NCBI RefSeq assembly: GCF_000277815.2
Contig: NC_018473.1
Coordinates: 1 to 64,000 of the forward strand
Reading direction: 5' to 3'
DNA length: 64,000 nucleotides
Source: Encephalitozoon hellem ATCC 50504
Taxonomy: Eukaryota > Microsporidia > Unikaryonidae
Under the pieces are notes generated by a model. That model was not told the DNA's origin. It searched no databases and saw only the letters and a program-made list of their open reading frames with translations. Position 1 is the first letter of the stretch; the number at the start of each line of letters is the position of its first letter. The position numbers and the translations under genes are program-made. This document shows positions 62,058 through 64,000 of the stretch, piece after piece.

Positions 62058-64000
62058 TTATTTGAATAGGCTTCTACTATTTGCAAATCTTGAAAATGCG
62101 TTCGGGGTTGATTGATCAGGTGTCTCTTCCTTCTTCAATGGAACTTGAGGAATAGTGGGAGCATTGCTTGTTATGGATTGAAAAATATTGGATGGTGAGG
62201 TGCCGCTAAACAATCCTTCGAACTGTATAGAGTTACTTTGAGGCATCGGCTGCCCAAAGATGTTAGCAGGCTGTGCATTAGAAATTGGACGATGTGCTGC
62301 TTCTTCCCTTTGTAGCACATTTCCGCCAAAACAACTTCTATCTGGCTTGCTTTCTATTTTCTCTGGACGAACTTCCTTTTGCTGGCTCTCCAGCTTCTCC
62401 TCGGGCACAGCATCTGTAGGCCCTTGGTTAAGATTAAAATGCTGTGTAAAGTTGTCTCCCAGATCATCGTTGTCTATCTTTTTTTCTACATAACCCACCT
62501 CTGTCAAGGTATTTTGAACACTTCCAAGATTCACATCCAACCCTTGGCTGATTCTTCCCACCTTTCCAATTCCATAGAACAATGGCTTCGTATAGTGTAC
62601 AATCCTTCTCCTTCGTTTCTTAGAAATACTTTCTATTGCACTGTCAATGTACCTTACTGCATTTCTTATGTTTTCCTCATCAATCCCTCTGTAGACTTCA
62701 AGATTGTTAAGCATTAGCGAAAGCTGTTCCGCCATTTCATCCCCCATCGATCTGTGGTTCTCGAGCCTTGTGACATTCATATATACCTGCTCAACAGACA
62801 ATGACAAATCGTTTGCATTGTATTTGTACATCCGAAAGGTCTTTTTCTCAACTTTTATTTCCTTAAAGTCCTTGGTAATCTTATCTATCTGGGAACCAAT
62901 TCTCTCAATCAATTCGTCCACTCTAGAATCCCCTGTCACTTTCCTAGGTACATCTTCGTCCTTAGGAGGCTTGCTGTCCTCCACTTCTACAGAAGTGCGG
63001 CTCTCCTTGATAGAATCCAGTAGATTGTTCAATGATGAAAGTGGCTTGTCCTTTCCAGCTCCTGTGGCATAATCCTCCCCATCCACTTTCTTCAGTCCCT
63101 CTTCTTTCGAAATCACATATCTCTCCTCTACAAAATCAATGTCTTCCTTCAACTCTCTTTCGTTTTCTATCCCACAGGCCTCAAACTTGCTCACAACCCC
63201 GTCTTCATCAACGAGGTACACATACTCTCCAGAGTAGTCCATACCCACTAGATATCTGACGTTGAACTTCTCATCTGTTCTTAAGCTCAGAAGCTTTATT
63301 TCTTCTTCTAGATCCAACTCATAAAGGCCATCTCCAAGGAATAGGAACTTGGAAGAGTTGCTAGACGCTAACAGATTCACACCGTGGAAATCGCAATGAT
63401 AGTAGCAGGGCGTTGCATCTCTGTCGTAGTCCACATCCCCAGTATGAAGTATGTTTTCAACCTCAACGTCTCCAAGGGCCAGCTTCTCATCAGTCACAAC
63501 TATGATCCCCTCCCCTCTACTATTTCGAAAAAGCCTCTTCACATTCTCATGGCTCATAAACTTCTCATCCATGCCAACAACAAAATCAGGAAGAAGAAAG
63601 TCCTTTACACCCTCCCTTTCATACACGAACTTCCCATCCTTGAATACCTCCAGACGTCCGTCCTCATCCAGAATGCCTAGGTACTCATTCCATACCTCTC
63701 CTCTTCTTATTCGGGCCTTTGCACCAATCCTCTTGATGGTAGAAGAGAAGAAATCTAGAACAACCACCTCATTGTGCTTTGCCATAACAATCCTTGTCTC
63801 GTCCTTGCTTAGATAAATAATGTCCTCCTCAAACTTCCTTTCATCGAGAAATAATGTGGTGCCAAATAGAACAGCTCTGTGGCCCTTGACTACGAGGATC
63901 CTCGAACATTCTCCTGGGCATAACTCACCAGATCCAGCATCTCTTTCCCTCAACACAAAACTGGCCTTCTTCTCTATTTCTTTAACATCGACTCTTTTCA
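62058..64000 (-). CDS. NUP214/NUP159-like nucleoporin (5' end beyond window)
   Basis: The frame is open to the right edge, so the N terminus is missing; about 647 residues are visible. The first 280 form a beta-propeller-like, strand-rich region. A helical, partly coiled-coil segment follows (about 320-520), then a short disordered tail with a few FG sites (CFGG, NIFGQP) and NIFQ/LFSG variants. Propeller, coiled coil and FG tail suggest the cytoplasmic-side nucleoporin NUP159/NUP214, which docks the mRNA-export helicase DBP5. With few FG repeats and a divergent propeller the call is tentative. Confidence 0.6.
   Translation of the reverse strand, partial: KRVDVKEIEKKASFVLRERDAGSGELCPGECSRILVVKGHRAVLFGTTLFLDERKFEEDIIYLSKDETRIVMAKHNEVVVLDFFSSTIKRIGAKARIRRGEVWNEYLGILDEDGRLEVFKDGKFVYEREGVKDFLLPDFVVGMDEKFMSHENVKRLFRNSRGEGIIVVTDEKLALGDVEVENILHTGDVDYDRDATPCYYHCDFHGVNLLASSNSSKFLFLGDGLYELDLEEEIKLLSLRTDEKFNVRYLVGMDYSGEYVYLVDEDGVVSKFEACGIENERELKEDIDFVEERYVISKEEGLKKVDGEDYATGAGKDKPLSSLNNLLDSIKESRTSVEVEDSKPPKDEDVPRKVTGDSRVDELIERIGSQIDKITKDFKEIKVEKKTFRMYKYNANDLSLSVEQVYMNVTRLENHRSMGDEMAEQLSLMLNNLEVYRGIDEENIRNAVRYIDSAIESISKKRRRRIVHYTKPLFYGIGKVGRISQGLDVNLGSVQNTLTEVGYVEKKIDNDDLGDNFTQHFNLNQGPTDAVPEEKLESQQKEVRPEKIESKPDRSCFGGNVLQREEAAHRPISNAQPANIFGQPMPQSNSIQFEGLFSGTSPSNIFQSITSNAPTIPQVPLKKEETPDQSTPNAFSRFANSRSLFK

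Noticed and set aside
8046..63998. Possible functional clustering of SSU-processome genes (UTP4, NOP9, UTP21, BMS1) near rDNA
   Set aside because: They are spread over 42 kb, on both strands, among unrelated genes; in a genome of about 2000 genes this is likely chance.
1..64000. CRISPR arrays, prophages, insertion sequences or transposons
   Set aside because: No such repeat structure, integrase or transposase was seen; the content is nuclear eukaryotic.

Overview
The window is a chromosome end from a microsporidian, almost certainly an Encephalitozoon species. The evidence is an rRNA unit with a prokaryote-sized SSU (about 1.3 kb) and a short LSU (about 2.5 kb) separated by a tiny spacer, very short intergenic gaps, intron-free shortened eukaryotic genes, and the adjacent polar tube protein genes PTP2 and PTP1, which are specific to Microsporidia. 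PTP1 carries 20-residue repeats and PTP2 is 272 aa. From memory of the family this points to E. hellem or its close relative E. romaleae rather than E. cuniculi (26-residue repeats); this species call is inference.

Layout. 1-225 is low-complexity A/C-rich subtelomeric DNA. 225-4072 is an rRNA unit transcribed leftward, toward the telomere. From 4293 to the right edge the window is a dense gene field of about 50 protein genes and one tRNA-Gly. Typical gaps are 10-130 bp, with one 17-bp gene overlap (NOP9/KISH). Only three stretches exceed 300 bp without a gene: 24455-25264 (upstream of PTP2), 26507-26840 (between PTP1 and a DP-type transcription factor, with a long near-perfect hairpin) and 30563-30950.

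Functions. Ribosome production and translation: UTP4-like, UTP21, BMS1, NOP9, exosome RRP45, eIF2-beta, eIF3b-like, LeuRS, Lso2-like hibernation factor. tRNA: RNase Z, BUD32, queuine TGT. Transcription and replication: RAD3/XPD, TFIIE-beta, RPB10, DP, homeodomain protein, MCM5, RPA2, RFWD3-like. Nuclear pore and mRNA: NUP155-like, NUP214-like, MLP/TPR-like, ZC3H11-like, RRM protein. Cell cycle and cytoskeleton: CDC16, TBCD, CAP-Gly protein, PIN1, CCT6. Trafficking and membranes: KISH, TRAPPC4, VMA16, ABCG transporter, ADAM-type protease. Metabolism and organelle: transketolase, mevalonate diphosphate decarboxylase, dUTPase, mitosomal TOM40. About seven small or unrecognised proteins complete the set.

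Starts were chosen at ATG codons. Most lie 2-20 bp behind a CCC (or GGG) triplet, the upstream signal reported for Encephalitozoon genes. PTP1 and PTP2 lack it and instead share a TATA-like box at identical distance from the ATG.

No wholly new multi-gene system was found. The best leads are the unexplained hairpin at 26727-26785, a dUTPase lacking catalytic motif 3, a LeuRS with a collapsed editing domain, and the shared polar-tube promoter layout.
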